Part shown: positions 37,101 through 51,731 of the stretch, in pieces
How positions within the stretch are numbered: position 1 is the stretch's first letter
Layout of the letters: each line of letters begins with the position of its first letter
Source: Beroe ovata
Taxonomy: Eukaryota; Ctenophora; Nuda; Beroida; Beroidae
Length of the DNA: 64,000 nt
Reading direction: 5' to 3'
Assembly (NCBI GenBank): GCA_946803715.1
Contig: CAMPET010000254.1
Coordinates: forward strand, 34,520 to 98,519
The notes under the pieces: model-generated
Told to the model about the DNA's origin: nothing
Databases searched by the model: none
Seen by the model: only the letters and a program-made list of their open reading frames with translations
Made by a program: the position numbers and the translations under genes

Positions 37101-40100
37101 ATGTGTGTGTGTGTGTGTATGTGTGCCTGTGTGTGTGTTTGTCTGTGTCTGTGTGCGTGGCAGTGATCTCACACACCGATAGAACGTCTCTAGAGCAGCA
37201 GTTTAAGCATTTAATGGAAGTAGGGCGGATATAACACAAACTTTCTACCACTTCAAAAAACCACAACGCGAAAAATCCAGATTATATGTGGTTTAACCAA
37301 TCTAAATCCAATAAAACGTTAACTGGTACAATCTAGCCGTGACAAACTATTATATACAGTGGAATCAACACTAGGCTAGCGGGGGAATTGTCGATATATC
37401 GCGTGACAGACGTTCTCCCCTCGCCCCCCACACTGCACTTCGCACTGCTAGAGGGTACCAAAACACCAGCGCCGGGGTCCCAAATATCGCGAGTAATCCA
37501 GCGTGATATTGCTCCTATAGTACCTATTGGCGTGATTTTGAAGTCGTGGTCCATGTGTGTCTATACCACCAGAGACCAGCATTATAAAGAGGACTGGGAA
37601 TCCAAACACAGTTTGTTCCCAGCGCTTTTTACCTGTTATGTTCTAGAGAGGAACACGATATTGGAGGTGAATGATATCAAGACCTGTTATACGAGAACTG
37701 AGATACAGAAATGCTGGAGACTGTGTTACACTGAGTGGACACTAGACGGGATTATGCGATGGAACGAGGGAACAAGATGGTCGCGCAGCTGTACATGCCA
37801 TTAAAATGCCAGTTTAAGTATCAATAGTCCTAGAATAATTTACGTAATCCCAGATTTACTAGGAATATAATTTCTAATCTACACATCGCCATTATGTGCA
37901 ATAGAAGGGGGATGTCGCCATTGCAGATACATATCTATCCTGTATTCGCATACTGCAAGCGAGGAACTATATCATAGAAACATACTACGAGATTCATCAA
38001 ATTTCTAAAGAGTCATGCGCCGTGGGACCCAAGTCGGAAATGTCAGAATTTGTCAAAATCTGTCCTCCCGCAGCAGTGCTTCAAGCATGTGAGCACTGGT
38101 GAGCACCGAGCAGGCATTTACTTTAGATTGAGTGTCTCAAAAATACCTGTCTAGATAGCAGGCGGGCATTAAACCTATATATAGATGAGAGGAACAATTA
38201 TTCAGCACCAGACTTCTGACTAGAAATATTTCCATGGACTTTACAATATGCAGCAGTTGGAATGCAACGTTCTTCCTTTTTATGCTTATGCACCTCCAAA
38301 ACTCAGATACCCAAGTTTAAGAAGTCGAAGAAGTTTTCTTAACACATGGTTTAACAAGGGGGCAGTCTGATTCACTACTTGATATGAAAGACAAAAAATC
38401 AGCCCCAAGTCAAGAATTTCGAGAGAAAGGATAGGGAATAACAGAAAAATCAGCTTTGTTCGGAAGTGCAGTTCTCAGCAAGAACTCATGAACAAGTGTG
38501 ATTGTTTGTGATGATGAATGCTTATATGAGAGAGAGAACAGAATCATTGAGATACCGCGTGCATGAAAAGCTGTGCTACCTGTTGAACTGTGTTCTGTGC
38601 TCGTTCATTGGTTGATGAAACTTTTAATTTCAAAACGTTCAAAACAGGTCCATATGTTACTCGAGCACCTTTGTGTTTTTTGATTACATGGTGGTAAATA
38701 TGCAAACAGCTAACACGAACACGTATACATGGTCGAAAAACCCCTATGATAGTGTTAGGTGGCTATGATGGACAGTGGACATAAAGAGAACGAGAAAGAG
38801 AGAGAGAGAATGAACAAAACCACACACGCTGCAGCATTATATACCCCTGTCCGCACGGGGTTGTAAAGATGGAAAGTGGTTAAAATTAAAATTAACAATG
38901 GCACATATATGTCCGCAATATATAAGAGCTAAAAGTCTAGTATTGAGCTGTCATATGCGATGTCCAACGTCTATCCATAAAAGGAGTTATAATTCATTAC
39001 GGTGACACCACCATTTGTCACGGCACTGCGCGCACCGAGAACAGAACTAAGATCTAGAAACACACACCTGATCTAGATTGCTCTAAATTATTCTAAGCAA
39101 GGAACGCACGCGTGTTTGATCACGAGTGTTAATATGGGGCGGCACCTCATCGCAACCACTTACTCTCCAAGTAAATCAACATAGTTTCGACACTCTAGCT
39201 CCTCTGTCACCATGTCATACACATATCTCCCAGCGCATGATCTCTTGCTACATCTCACAGCAAAATGAAGGAATACACGTGGAATATATCCGCATATATC
39301 CAAAGTGAGGATACATAGCATTGACAGAGAAAGATCCTGGTTTACTGGAGCGTGAAATAGAGAACTATTAAACATGCACCCCACAACACCACGCGCACTG
39401 GAGGACGCATAATAGGGTGGTTAACGATTCCCCCCTCCCCCAATATTCCCCCGTGATCCACCAAACAAGCAATATTGCATGGATATAGAGGTAAATCAAA
39501 ACGTGGTTTAAGTTTACGAGAGACAGTTTGGCAGGTAGATTTAAATGGGGGGGGGGGATATTCAACTTACAAATATTACACGTTCTCTCATAAAATTGTC
39601 GGCGGAGGGGGGGGGGCAGAGTTAGTGTTATTGTGAACTATCCAGATTGAATTCTCCAATAATTACGGAAGGATATGTCAGAGAGTTCTACTCCTGCATA
39701 ATACTGAACGCGGTCGGACAACTACCATTTTACTCTCCGAAATACTGGACGCAGGGGCACCACTATACGCGGAGGACCGAAGAATTTCTGCAGATGAGTC
39801 ATCACTTAAGTTGGTACCCACTTAAGTTGGTACCCACTTAAGTTGGTACCCCTTGTCAATTACACGGGTTTTTAATTGACCCGGAATAGCGAGATTGTCA
39901 CAGCTTCAGAGCGTAATGATTGGAGGGGAGCAAAGTGGTTTTCTTGAAATTAGCGGTGGTGAGTACTACGCGCCACACTGTAATAGCATTGCGCAGTGCG
40001 AATGCCGAGTTCAATTAATCCGTGGTGCATCCCATCAGCCACACGGTGAAGCACTGTGGTATTGTGGTAAGAATATACGCAGTACTGACTATACCGTTCC

Positions 40101-43100
40101 ATTAATTATTCGAGAAACAATTAATTGGGGTTCACGAGCTGGTGCTAAAGCTGCTGATCATATTATACATCACGATGTGCACTATACTAAGTGAAACTTC
40201 CATCATATACACGTTGTCCTGTGGGAAAATCCGCGGTGATCGGTTGGTCTCGGATCGGTAAAAACAATGTAATGAAAGCATGTGAGTGAACCATGTATTA
40301 GAGGATAGAAAGAGAATGCAGACTACGTAATATTCACATCGTATTCAGATCAACAGATGATGAAAATTGAACGAAATCAGATGAAAACTGACCATCACGA
40401 TGTATTAGTATAGTACAGTCAAAAAAACTGCTTGTATTGAAAAGTTAACAACTATAACTGCAAGTTAACAACTATAATTATTAGTGCATGTGTTGCAACA
40501 CCATGATAGTAACCGAGGGGGAAGCAAGCAGAGAAAGTGTATCTCATAGCTATTACAGAGCAAAGTGTGTATGAGCATGCAAGTTGGGACAACCATGCTT
40601 GCGGCAAGTGCATATCGTCAAGTGTTCGAATCCGCGTCATAGCTAGTTCCAGATGACGTAAGACGTCAGGAGAAAAGTTGGTGACAATCCAAATTTCCTT
40701 CACTAACGAAGGAGGAAATTTATGTAAACGAGAATTAATGGGAAATTATATTTAGCACACAATATATTCGAATATTTATACGAATTCTCGACGAGTACAC
40801 GCGTGTCGTGAGTCACAGAAAGTTATGAAGTAGAAGAAAAATACGAGATAAGAAGTTGTGTCATGTGCTTGTGAAGCAGGGAAATATTTTCAGATGACGC
40901 AAATTGTGTATATTTTAGCAGGTGTTGGAGAGAGAAGTAGAACGTGCGCAAACTTTATTATGTGACTGCAGGAGGCATATACGGTGCTAACGTTACAACA
41001 AGAATTACGCCCGTTATTCCCGACAGGCGGGCGTTATATTTCCACCCAGCCTTTAAAAGCAATCAGGGTAAAACTTAAATTCTATTTCTAAGGTCTGGCT
41101 AATTTGTAATTGGGCCGCATTGCCAATTGCGCGATTTTTTGCCTTATTTCAACGGTCAATCTACGACGCCGCGCATTTCAAAAAAATTGGTCATTTAGTT
41201 AAAAATTTTATTTTGCAATAGCGCGCATGCAATTGCGTGCGGAGTGGTTTCTATTACAACACTTTGAAATGGTCGCGCGCGCACAAAACCATTTATAATT
41301 AACTCGTAAATAGCTCCGACCCGCGTGTTTTATAAAGGAGGGACCACCGCAGTCCGCATACGACCATCCTACCAACCCCACTATCTTCACCAAAATCTCC
41401 AAATTCCTAACCACCTTATGCCTTTTTAGGCCGCTTCGCGGCCAGGCTGGGTGGAAAAAAATACCCAATAACTGCGGTCATTATAGTTCTCTAATATTGG
41501 GGCGTTGCCTTAGAAACACGGAGATATAATCGATCACATGTTCGCCATTGTGTCCCGCCGAGTGTGACCCGGTAATATGGTACATGCACCGATCCTTGAG
41601 AAAGGGTGAAAAAGCGTGAAAAGACGCCATTATATACTTATAGAATGCTACTTAAGATTTGCATCAGATATGGGCAAAAAGCGATAGGAATCCTAACATT
41701 ATCCTCATGCGATACAACAATACCTACCCTGTTCACAATAATAGGTGCCATCTATAATATAAGGAACTAAAAAAAGAATGCCCGTAAAGTGGTCGTACAC
41801 TAAATTTCGGAAACCTTCGATTAGATTTTGAGCAGTTTTGATTATTAGATATTATTGAAGTTTAGATTGAAATTATTTTTCCCTAATAATTCCTATAAAT
41901 ATTCCACTTTTTGGTGGGGTGAAATGTTGCATTATCAAGCTCCTAATGAGATAATGTTTACCTTTCACCCTTACTTTCCTTTCTCCGATCAGGTTTTAGT
42001 TTCAGTTTCTATTTCCCGCTCTTCACATTAGCCCCTGGGCACTGTTTATATAACCGCCGGGTTGAAACGTAAGCACGTAGGGTATAAGACGGCGTGTCAA
42101 TCAATAGTATTCAGTATTCACCCCTGTTCAGTTATGAGAGAGTTCTCAATATCCAATCTTCGAGTTTGTAACCATACTTTTACTCACCCAATAAAGTTAC
42201 TCACTCCTACTCTCTCGTCTATCTTGTCCCTGAATTTCCCCAGTCACAAACCCTACATACAACAAGTGCAGTACCCTATTAACTACACGTGATTTTACCT
42301 CGCTCTTAATGTTCATTATCGATTTCCCCTCTCTAGATGAAAACTCCGGCAGGAAGACACAAATGCCCACTGAGAGACAGGCTGGACTCTTCAGACCAGC
42401 CATGTTTAATTTTAGACGGCGGGATGGGTACTGCACTGAATTGTCTGGGACTCAACGAACAGCAAGCTTGGGAAGCACCCTTTCTGCTACATGATCCCAT
42501 TATCAGACAGAGTGTGAGGAGTGCTCATAGATCATTCCTGGCACATAATGTGGATATCCTGATGACAAACACCTATGTTATGGGTGATAGGAATGTGGTA
42601 GTGGGAGATACAAACATGCACGCAGATTTCAACGTAGATCAGGTTGCTCTTGACAACATAACCCTGGCCAAGGAGGCAATAGATGAGTACATGGTTGATA
42701 AAGCTGACATGACTCGACCACTATTGGCCTTGTCTGTGGGTTCCTTTTCCACCGCTATTGTCGGTAGANCACTGTGGCGGGCTGTCTGGAAATGTTGGCA
42801 AAGTGCCAGCCTCTATCAGGAGTCGGGATAAACTGTACTGAGCCTCATTTGGTGCTCCCTCTTCTCAAGAAGATAAAGACAGTCCTGCAGAGAGAAGGTG
42901 AAGATAAACTTATCGTTGTATATCCCAATAGTGGTGAGACCTACTTAAACAGGGCACTGGAGGAGGGAGAAAGCGAGAACTGGACATGGAGAGAAAGTGG
43001 GAGGGGGGCGGAGTGGAATTTCGCACAGGAAGCAGTGAAGTGGGTTGAGGAAGGGGCTCACATAGTGGGGGGCTGCTGTAGAATAACTGCGGGCGAGGTT

Positions 43101-46100
43101 GGGGAGTTTTCTCGGCTGGTGAAACGCAGGATGTTATAAGATCAAGAAGAGTGCGTATATTTATTGAGACAAGCAGATATAAACTTTTATAAGGATATAA
43201 ACTGTTATATAGACAACTGTTATATAGATATGAACTGTTATACTACATTCACTATATAGTTACAGTTGCAATTCCACTTCACCTCTTATTCAATGCTTAG
43301 TGTATCACTCACATTGGACGGGTTTTCTAGTAGGTACAAATCTACATGAACGATATTATACGTGTAAGGATGCGTATTGGCCCGTGTTTGCAAAACTAGA
43401 TTGATCNAGGAAGGGGCTAACATAGTGGGGGGTTGCTGTAGAATAACTGCGGGCGAGGTTGGGGAGTTTTCTCGGCTGGTGAAACGCAGGATGTATAAGA
43501 TCAAGAAGAGTGCGTATATTCATTGAGACAAGCTGATTTAAACTGTTATACGGATATAAACTGTTAAATAGATAACTGTTATTTAGATATAAACTGTTAT
43601 ACTGCATTCACTATATAGTTACAGTTGCAATTCCACTTCACATCCTATTCAATGCTTAGTGTATCACGCACATTGGACGGGTTTTCTAGTAGGTACAAAT
43701 CTACATGAACGATATTAAACGAGTAAGGGTGCGTATTGGCCCGTGTTTGCAAAACTAGATTGATCTTGCTCGAACTAGACAGACCAGTGACTACGAGCTA
43801 GAAAGCCCTCTAGTGATATCTCTCTATTGTCGACATACGGACCATCGCATGGTCTAATATTTGATGTGCAATAAAAGAATAATCAATAAGCACACCTCAC
43901 ACCATTGAGAAGACTATACCTATACCTGATACCGCTATACAGCTGTACTAATCAACACCACTAAAGGCTGACTGAGTATGATTAATATATTGCAGAACAA
44001 GGTTGGTTCATGATATAGATCACATTGAAACATGTCACAGCTACTACGCTACGTACTACAAGCAAGGTACTAAGGTAGGAAGATCTTCATTTTCCTGGAA
44101 CTACCCCTATGGTGGCACTGATGCAGACACATTGTTAGTGCGACAACTATCATAGCGGCACTCAGACACGTACGAAGTTATAGGGGGTGACATGGTGGCA
44201 CCAGTGCGAGGCGGCTCTAACAAGGTGGTATTTGTCAGTTGGTGTATCTGCAATGATGCATTTGCACCAAACCATATTACAAGGAAGTTTTTTACATCCT
44301 TTACAACATTCATTTCTGATGTCAAAACAAGAAATAAGTGTTTGGCGTCTCTAGGTGATCAGCAGGATCGAAGCGCAGGCTAACAAATCGGGATGGCAGA
44401 TCAATAACTATAAGTGGGGGGGAGACACGTGTGTCGTGTTTTGCTCGAACACGTCAACCATAACGTCACACGTCAATACACGTCATCATGATTAGATAAT
44501 TATACATGGTGTTACTGAGTATAAAACTAGAAAATAGTAATCCCAGGTCAGAACTATGCGGGAATGAATCAGCATATTATCGCCGTCAACATATTATATT
44601 CATCATGGTTGTATAAGCAAATACCTCGCATTCCGTAAAAATAATGCATGAATGAGAGCTGTAGAACAAAGCCCCGTCATCAATGAATAATATTGGTACT
44701 TAATAATGAGGAAAAGTTAATTAATCAGATAATGAAAATGGGAGCATAAGTCAATTTATCATCGTGAATATTAATCAAAATTGAGCTGTCATAATATGAA
44801 GAGTGGGTATCGCTAACTGCAATCATAATCATCGCCTAGACGCTTTAGAATCGACATTCGAAAATAAAAATCGATGAAATGTCGACATTTTATCGATTGT
44901 AATTGGTAATTACAGTTCTTTTTTGAATAGACCTAGCCATGCGCACCTATGTGAACAGGTGAGATAGAGGGGAGGGGTCAAGCTGACACCAGATCACCTG
45001 CGTAATGTCACCTGCCAAGCGTGATGAAAGTGTCGTAATTGTTCGGTTTACTTGGTACCTTAGTGCAGCGTACTGATTGGAAATGTTTACTGATCTGGAG
45101 AAGATAAGGGCAAAACAATTTTTCGAAAAAAAAGTGTGGTGCACAAATGTGCAATCACTGCATTATGAATTCAATGTTCTTACCATAGACCTTGAACAAC
45201 TGAATTAGCGACCAATGCTTGGTTGTGTGAACCAGGAAAAGTATACATCGCGAGAGACTGAGGGTAGGCTAGTAAACAGCTAGTGCTAGAGCAGCCTCAA
45301 AGTATCGATACGAAATTCGATCCACCCAAAGTTATAGCTTTGTCTTAGGACCACCAAATGGTCACCGATCGTTCAATGAGAGTCATCCATTACAGAAATG
45401 ATCGGTTAAGTAGAATAACACACGTATATAGGTATTCAGTTATCACAACACATGACGGCTATACCGCCATTACACATACCAAGTTCATAAAACACAATTG
45501 TAACTGTGAGTGTAGTATTGTGAGCACCAACTCATTAATACCCCACAATCGTGAGACTGGGGGGGGTTCGCACAAACCACATCCAATCATTACAATGATT
45601 ATCTGCAGTACAATTATAACACCACCATGATGCGTGTGTGTGTGATGTCAATAGTGTTGTCGTGTGTTTTTCATGGACTATCATAGTCGTGACGTTGCTC
45701 TTCCACTCCCTTTCATATGCCCAGGTCCAGGAAATTCAGAATAGTCCCACGAGCCCTTCCTCCCTTTTTTGGCCCTCCGCTTCGTTAGATATAAACGAAA
45801 CTCACCCAAAAAAATCACAATACAATATGATATTTGCATAAAAAATAAAAATGGAACAAAATTTTTTCTCCGAAATTCAATTGGACACGCCAGGCCTAAA
45901 TCGGTCGAATATTCCTCTCAGGACGATGACTGGTAAAAACTAGAAAGAGTGTGATGCAGAATTCCAAATTGATCTAATTTCTGAGCTAGCTCCTCGGGAA
46001 ATCAGAGGAAATTTCAATTTCTTCTTACTTTCTTATAGATCAAGATGTGAGGTTCGAAACCACGCGACAGATAGCCCAGAGCAGTGCAGAGCGAGATGAG

Positions 46101-49100
46101 GCCGAAATTCGATCGGAAAGTATAAACTGGAAACCCCCATTTACCCAGGCTCCACTCAATTCCCCCTTTTCGAATTTATCACCAGATCGGATCTCGTACG
46201 TTGACAAACGAGATCCAACAAGTGGGTTACAACCAAAANGGGGGGGGGGAGTTTCGCACAAACCACATCCAATCATTACAATGATTATCTGCAGTACAAT
46301 TATAACACCACCACGATGCGTGTGTGTGTATGATGTCAATAGTGTTATCGTGTGTTTTTCATGGACTATCATAATCGTGATGTTGTTCTTCCACTCCCTT
46401 TCATATGCCCAGGTCCAAGAAATCCATAATAGTCCTAAGAACCCTTCCTCCCTTTTTCTGGCTTTCCGCTTCGTTAGATATAGACGAAACTCACAAGTGA
46501 AAAGCATGCATCATAATGGCCAAGTAACATGACAGGCAGCCACTCAGGGAAGCAACTGCAACATAGGACCAAAATTCTATCGGAAATCGATTCAGCGTCC
46601 AAAAAATCGCAATACAATATGATATTTGCATGAAAAATAAAAATGGAACAAAATTTTTTCTCCGAAATTCAATTGGACACACCAAGCCTAAATCGGTCGA
46701 ATATTCCTCTCAGGACGATGACTGGTAAAAACTAGAAAGAGTCTGATGCAGAATTCCAAATTGATATAATTTCTGAGCTAGCTCCTCGGGAAATCAGAGA
46801 AAATTTCAATAGATCTTTCTTATAGATCAAGATGTGAGGTTCGGAACCACGCGACAGATAGCCCAGAGCAGTGGAGCGAGATTAGGCCGAAATTCGATCG
46901 GAAAGTATAAACCGGAAACCCCCATTTACCCAGGCTCCACTCAATTCCCCCTTTTCGAATTAATCACCAGATCGGAGCTCGTACGTGGACAAACGAGATC
47001 CAACAAGTGGGTTACAACCAAAAAATAGGCAAGGAGAATATGGGGAACTATATGAGTGGAAGCCAGCGAGATTAGGCAACCATTATGTCACTTATTTCTT
47101 GGAATCACAAAGCAGTGGAATCAGTTTCACACACCGCTGTTCAACAGCTTAGTACAGAGTTTGGGAGTGTTTACATACCTATTACCTACGGTTGAATCAT
47201 ACATGCTGCATACACGGGGAAAAGCCACCTGCATAGATTCGATAGAGATGGCAATATGGAATTGAATAGATATCGGAAATGATGTATTATCTGGACGATA
47301 TCATCGACACTATTATAAAGAGACGCTCGCGAGTCGCGATAAGAGAGTCGGTGTGTGGAAACGGGAAGATTGTGAGCGGATCCATCCCTACTACCTTGAG
47401 CAGACACGTTACCACTTACGCGTATCAGTTATGCGTGATGCCGTGATAATGAGCTACACGTGTCATAATGAGCGTCACTAATAAATCACAACATTTTATA
47501 TTGGAGATGTTGCTTGCCATGAAACATCGCACGCGCATATGTGTGTGAGGAAAGTGGAAACATTTTGACAGGTAATATTTTGACAGGAATATCATTTTGA
47601 CGGTGAAATATGACAGAATTACAAGGCTGCAATCACACAGGAACTTGGAGCATTATCGACCTCTTCATAGTTTATTGACAGGCCCTTCCAGGGCTATAAG
47701 ATGTGGGACGGAATAAACTCAAATGAAATTGTAAAATGAAACACCCCTAGCACTGTTACCGATCACTGCTGAGCATAGAGTAATTAATGCATGCGTGACA
47801 TTACACCACGGAGAGTGACAGTGACAGTGAAGCATGAATTATAAATTCAGTCAGTTCTGTGTAATGACGTGGTTTTGTAATGAAGTGGTTTTAATAGGGT
47901 CGATAGGTGGCAGGGCGAGGTTCTATGTAACTTGTGGCGTCATTCACGCGATTGCTGATGATTTTCGCTGGAAGCTATGCAGCAGGTTCAACAACAGTAT
48001 AATAATAACAGTGGTGCACCTGAAAATCCCTTGTTCCCTTGGAGGATCGCAAATACACGTGATTCAACTGCATTTGGAATGGACAAACTTCGATATCGCG
48101 GATATATTGTAGCTACATGCTTCAAATTGCTACAACGAAATTCAACGCAGTACTTTGGCTTTCATAATATCATTACTCAAACCAATCATTACCAGCATCT
48201 CATGCAATGGTTAGTTTCATTTCCATATAACTATGTTTGTTTGTGTGTCTGTGTGTGTGTCTGTGTGTGTATGTGTGTGTGCGTGTGTAACGCTACTGTA
48301 TTCATGTTCCAAGCATGCGCATTGTGCTCGAATCCTATAAATTTCACATGACATCTGGTAATGGATATAAACACTGTAACAACAACAACAGCAACTTCTA
48401 TAGCAACATTCTATTGTGAGCTAGTACTCACAAGCATCAGGAATCATTGTACCTGAAGTATAATCTCAATGATGAGAGCCAATTATCAATCTAATGTTTG
48501 TTCTTTGATAGAGATAACAAATCGAGTGATCGATCAGAGTGATGTCATCATGAATCGCTTATGAGTGACTATGAATCTAGTGTAAATTTCCCGCCACGTG
48601 AACACTAGAATTCCATGCTCACTATTCCTAGAAACATATTATGCACATCACCGATACCTCGAAAAAAGAACATGATAGGCAACATGCGACATGAGTAAGT
48701 GAACACGCGAAAGCATGGAGCTACAAATCCTGGAGTGGAGCAGATAGGAACTGACACAAGCTCACAAAAGTAAGAGAATTTCTGAATGCGATGGGAGAAT
48801 GACGTGTGAAAAACGCGTTTCACGCATACCACCCACTACAACAATCAAAGAGAAGCGAACAAAGATGATGGTTAGCAAATTAGCAAAAGCGTGAAACTTT
48901 CACAAAAATTTCATGCGAATTATAGTTGAGGACCTCTTATATTTCCATAATGACTTTAGATTGGCGGGATATCACTTAAAACATAAATGTTCATAGGCAT
49001 TACACTACTTAAAAACTCAATGATAGTGGCAATCTCAAAGCGTTTATATTTTCCCTAACATGAAACTGCCAATGTCGTGATCAATAAAAAAGTAAAGCAA

Positions 49101-51700
49101 AGTAGTAATTCTGAAATCTGAAAGAAAAAGGATCTCTTCAATTGAAAGAAAAAAGACCAACCCTCAATCATAATCGCTGTATGATTACTTTATGAAGGAG
49201 CAACAATAAGGAGAATATGACGGTCCAAGGTCCTGTTCATGCGACACTCAACTCGTATAATTGCGATTGCAAACATTCATATCACCTACAGCGAGATGTC
49301 TGCACATGCTAGACAGAAAAGATAGTATGTGAGGGTTTTCAAAGTGGGCGAGAGGGAGTAACCTATTGTTACGACATTGATCACGTGACACACTTATACT
49401 GACTCACTATCGTGGTATGATCACATGAGCATCGAGCATGCAAATATGATGGTTGATATGAGAGAGAGAGAGAGTAGGGGCGAGATCACAATCATTGGAT
49501 AAGCTTATGGATATTGGGTATTCACGGGGGGTGAGAACAAAACATAATATGTGCAATAGCTTTGGTTCTCCATGTTGTGATTATAGCATGATTAATCGAG
49601 AGCTCAATTCGTGAATGGCACTCTCATTTCATTCAGCCATACTGCCACTCACAGAACAACCCCACTCATAGCCCATGAGTGTTGCTCGATGAAAAGTTCA
49701 CAACATGCGATTCACGGATCGCCGCAATTCATAGATCTCCGCAAACGTGGTTTTTCAACTCGGTCACCTTCTATGTCAAATGTCAAACGAACATAAAGCC
49801 AATAATAGCTATTTGACATTTTTCATGGCCAAGATTTTTGGATATTGGCGAGGTCACACGAGCACTCGACTTAAATTCCCCGTATCATTAACATTAATCT
49901 GATCAAAGTTGTGACAATGAAATCGTGTGCCAGAATAAAGACGGCAATGTTGAGTGACACGTGTCAAACATGAACAACATGATTAGATTGACTGAAATAG
50001 CTTTATGGTGGCAAATACTGGAATGATATAATTAGATAACCTTCTGATGTTCCGCTCATTGGCTCGATGTTACTAGCCCTTGTGCTCACGTGAATCATTC
50101 TATAACAGAGGATGACATCGACTAAATCAAGCGACACGGTTTATGCAGAAGGTGTTTCTGTGAATCTGTGCGTGTCAACTTCATCATCTAAAACATGACA
50201 ACAACTGCAGAGATATAGCTAGGACAAGCCGGCGGTGAATACGAGCTGATGGTAAAAAGATCACGAGTAATTGTTGATTGTTCACCAAAACTTCCATCCC
50301 ACGACCATAGATAAAAAGGTGAAACCTATAGTGGTACCCTATGCGACTATTACAGCACTCGGGGGCGTCGTCACCAGGTAGCACCATTTGTTATAGGTTA
50401 GTAGGTTACACGAATTGTAACTAGCATCACTGCGCTGCAACAACTGAGCTGCAATAACTGCACTGCGCCATTTTCCAAATTTCAAATATCTAGAGAGGGA
50501 AGGGAGGAATAATTAGGATATATCGATGTAAGGCGGATATCACATTTCACCAGGATTTCTGATAACAGATTTATCGTGAAACCCTTAATTCGGAGTCTTC
50601 GCAAAATGTGTAGATCATGGGACCCCAATGGTTCGCTGATCAAAGATACTATAAATGAAAAACTCAGTTGATGCGTTGGGCAAAATATGACAAGTTTCGG
50701 CTAGACAGAGATAATTGATACCACCCAGGTATTATGAAGGAGTAATTAGCAGGTGATCAAAATATACAATGCGAAGTTGAGATTTGGGGCCATCACCCGT
50801 CATAACGGTATTTTACCACAATTCGCTAAGTCGGGGATATTTTGCATAACCAAATATCCTCCCCTTTTAACAAAAACTGGGATTTACAATGGTCAATATT
50901 GCAGATTTATGGGGGGTCACGCATCCTTATGCAAAATTTATGGTATGGTCGAGGTCGTTTAGGAAATTTTGCGCAGGCGTTTTTGTGGCTCATCCAGAAA
51001 AAAGTGGGAGAAAGTTTAAGTCAGGACACCAGTCATGATACCAAAGATTTACACGAATAAAGGGCACGGTCTCGAAATAACGACAATGATCATAACAAGG
51101 CATAATGTACGGATCCCATGATGTTGCATTGTGTGCTCGGTGTTATAGCTTGTGCCGCGTGTACGTGCAGCGGTGATTATGAAAACTATGAATTGAGAGA
51201 ACAAGAACCAGATTGGATCGATTCCGGGGAGAATTAACTATATGATCTAGAGAGCATGCCGGGTTTGTGTTTACTATAAAAGTATCATCTTAAAATGTAC
51301 CTGGTACGTGAGATCGAATGCCGCCACGTTCTCCAGGATATCTTCCTGCTCTGTGAAGAGTATCGTATCGCCATACGCCTCTGTTCCTCCCGCTAGACCG
51401 CCACATGCGCGCGCCACCTCGCCCTTGAAAATCACGTGCGTATCCAGGGTGATGGTCACGTGCCGTACACCTCTATACGAGTGAATCCTGGAGTGAATGT
51501 GATGACGTCAGTAGGCTCGCAATCTTCAATATATGAAGATTGAAGAAACACACACGCATACACACACACGCACAAACAGTGTCAAACACACACACACACA
51601 CACACACACANGAATTTATAGTTCGAAGTTTGATGTAATATGACAGCTTACGTCAGTAAGCTCATATTTAAACTTTAAACCTGTGTAAACCTGTGTAAAC

Positions 51701-51731
<31 letters not shown>

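Larger units (their letters stand above)
36225..41035. other. Long intronic region, no confident gene
   Basis: Part of the 16.4 kb KATNIP intron. It contains TG-rich sequence (37100-37165), G-runs (39546-39558, 39606-39616) and a 16-bp minisatellite at 39804. Open stretches at 37388-37804 (138 codons) and 39895-40194 (99 codons) show no recognisable motif and are probably chance. The GPCR promoter should lie just right of 36224. Confidence 0.5.

Noticed and set aside
37388-37804. 138-codon plus-strand open frame in the KATNIP intron
   Set aside because: No ATG-supported start, no family motif, no splice context; chance is sufficient.
39895-40194. 99-codon plus-strand open frame
   Set aside because: No recognisable motif and surrounded by repeats; not supported.
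40600-40645. gttcgaatccgcgtc resembling a tRNA T-arm
   Set aside because: No complementary acceptor, D or anticodon stems are found at the required spacing.
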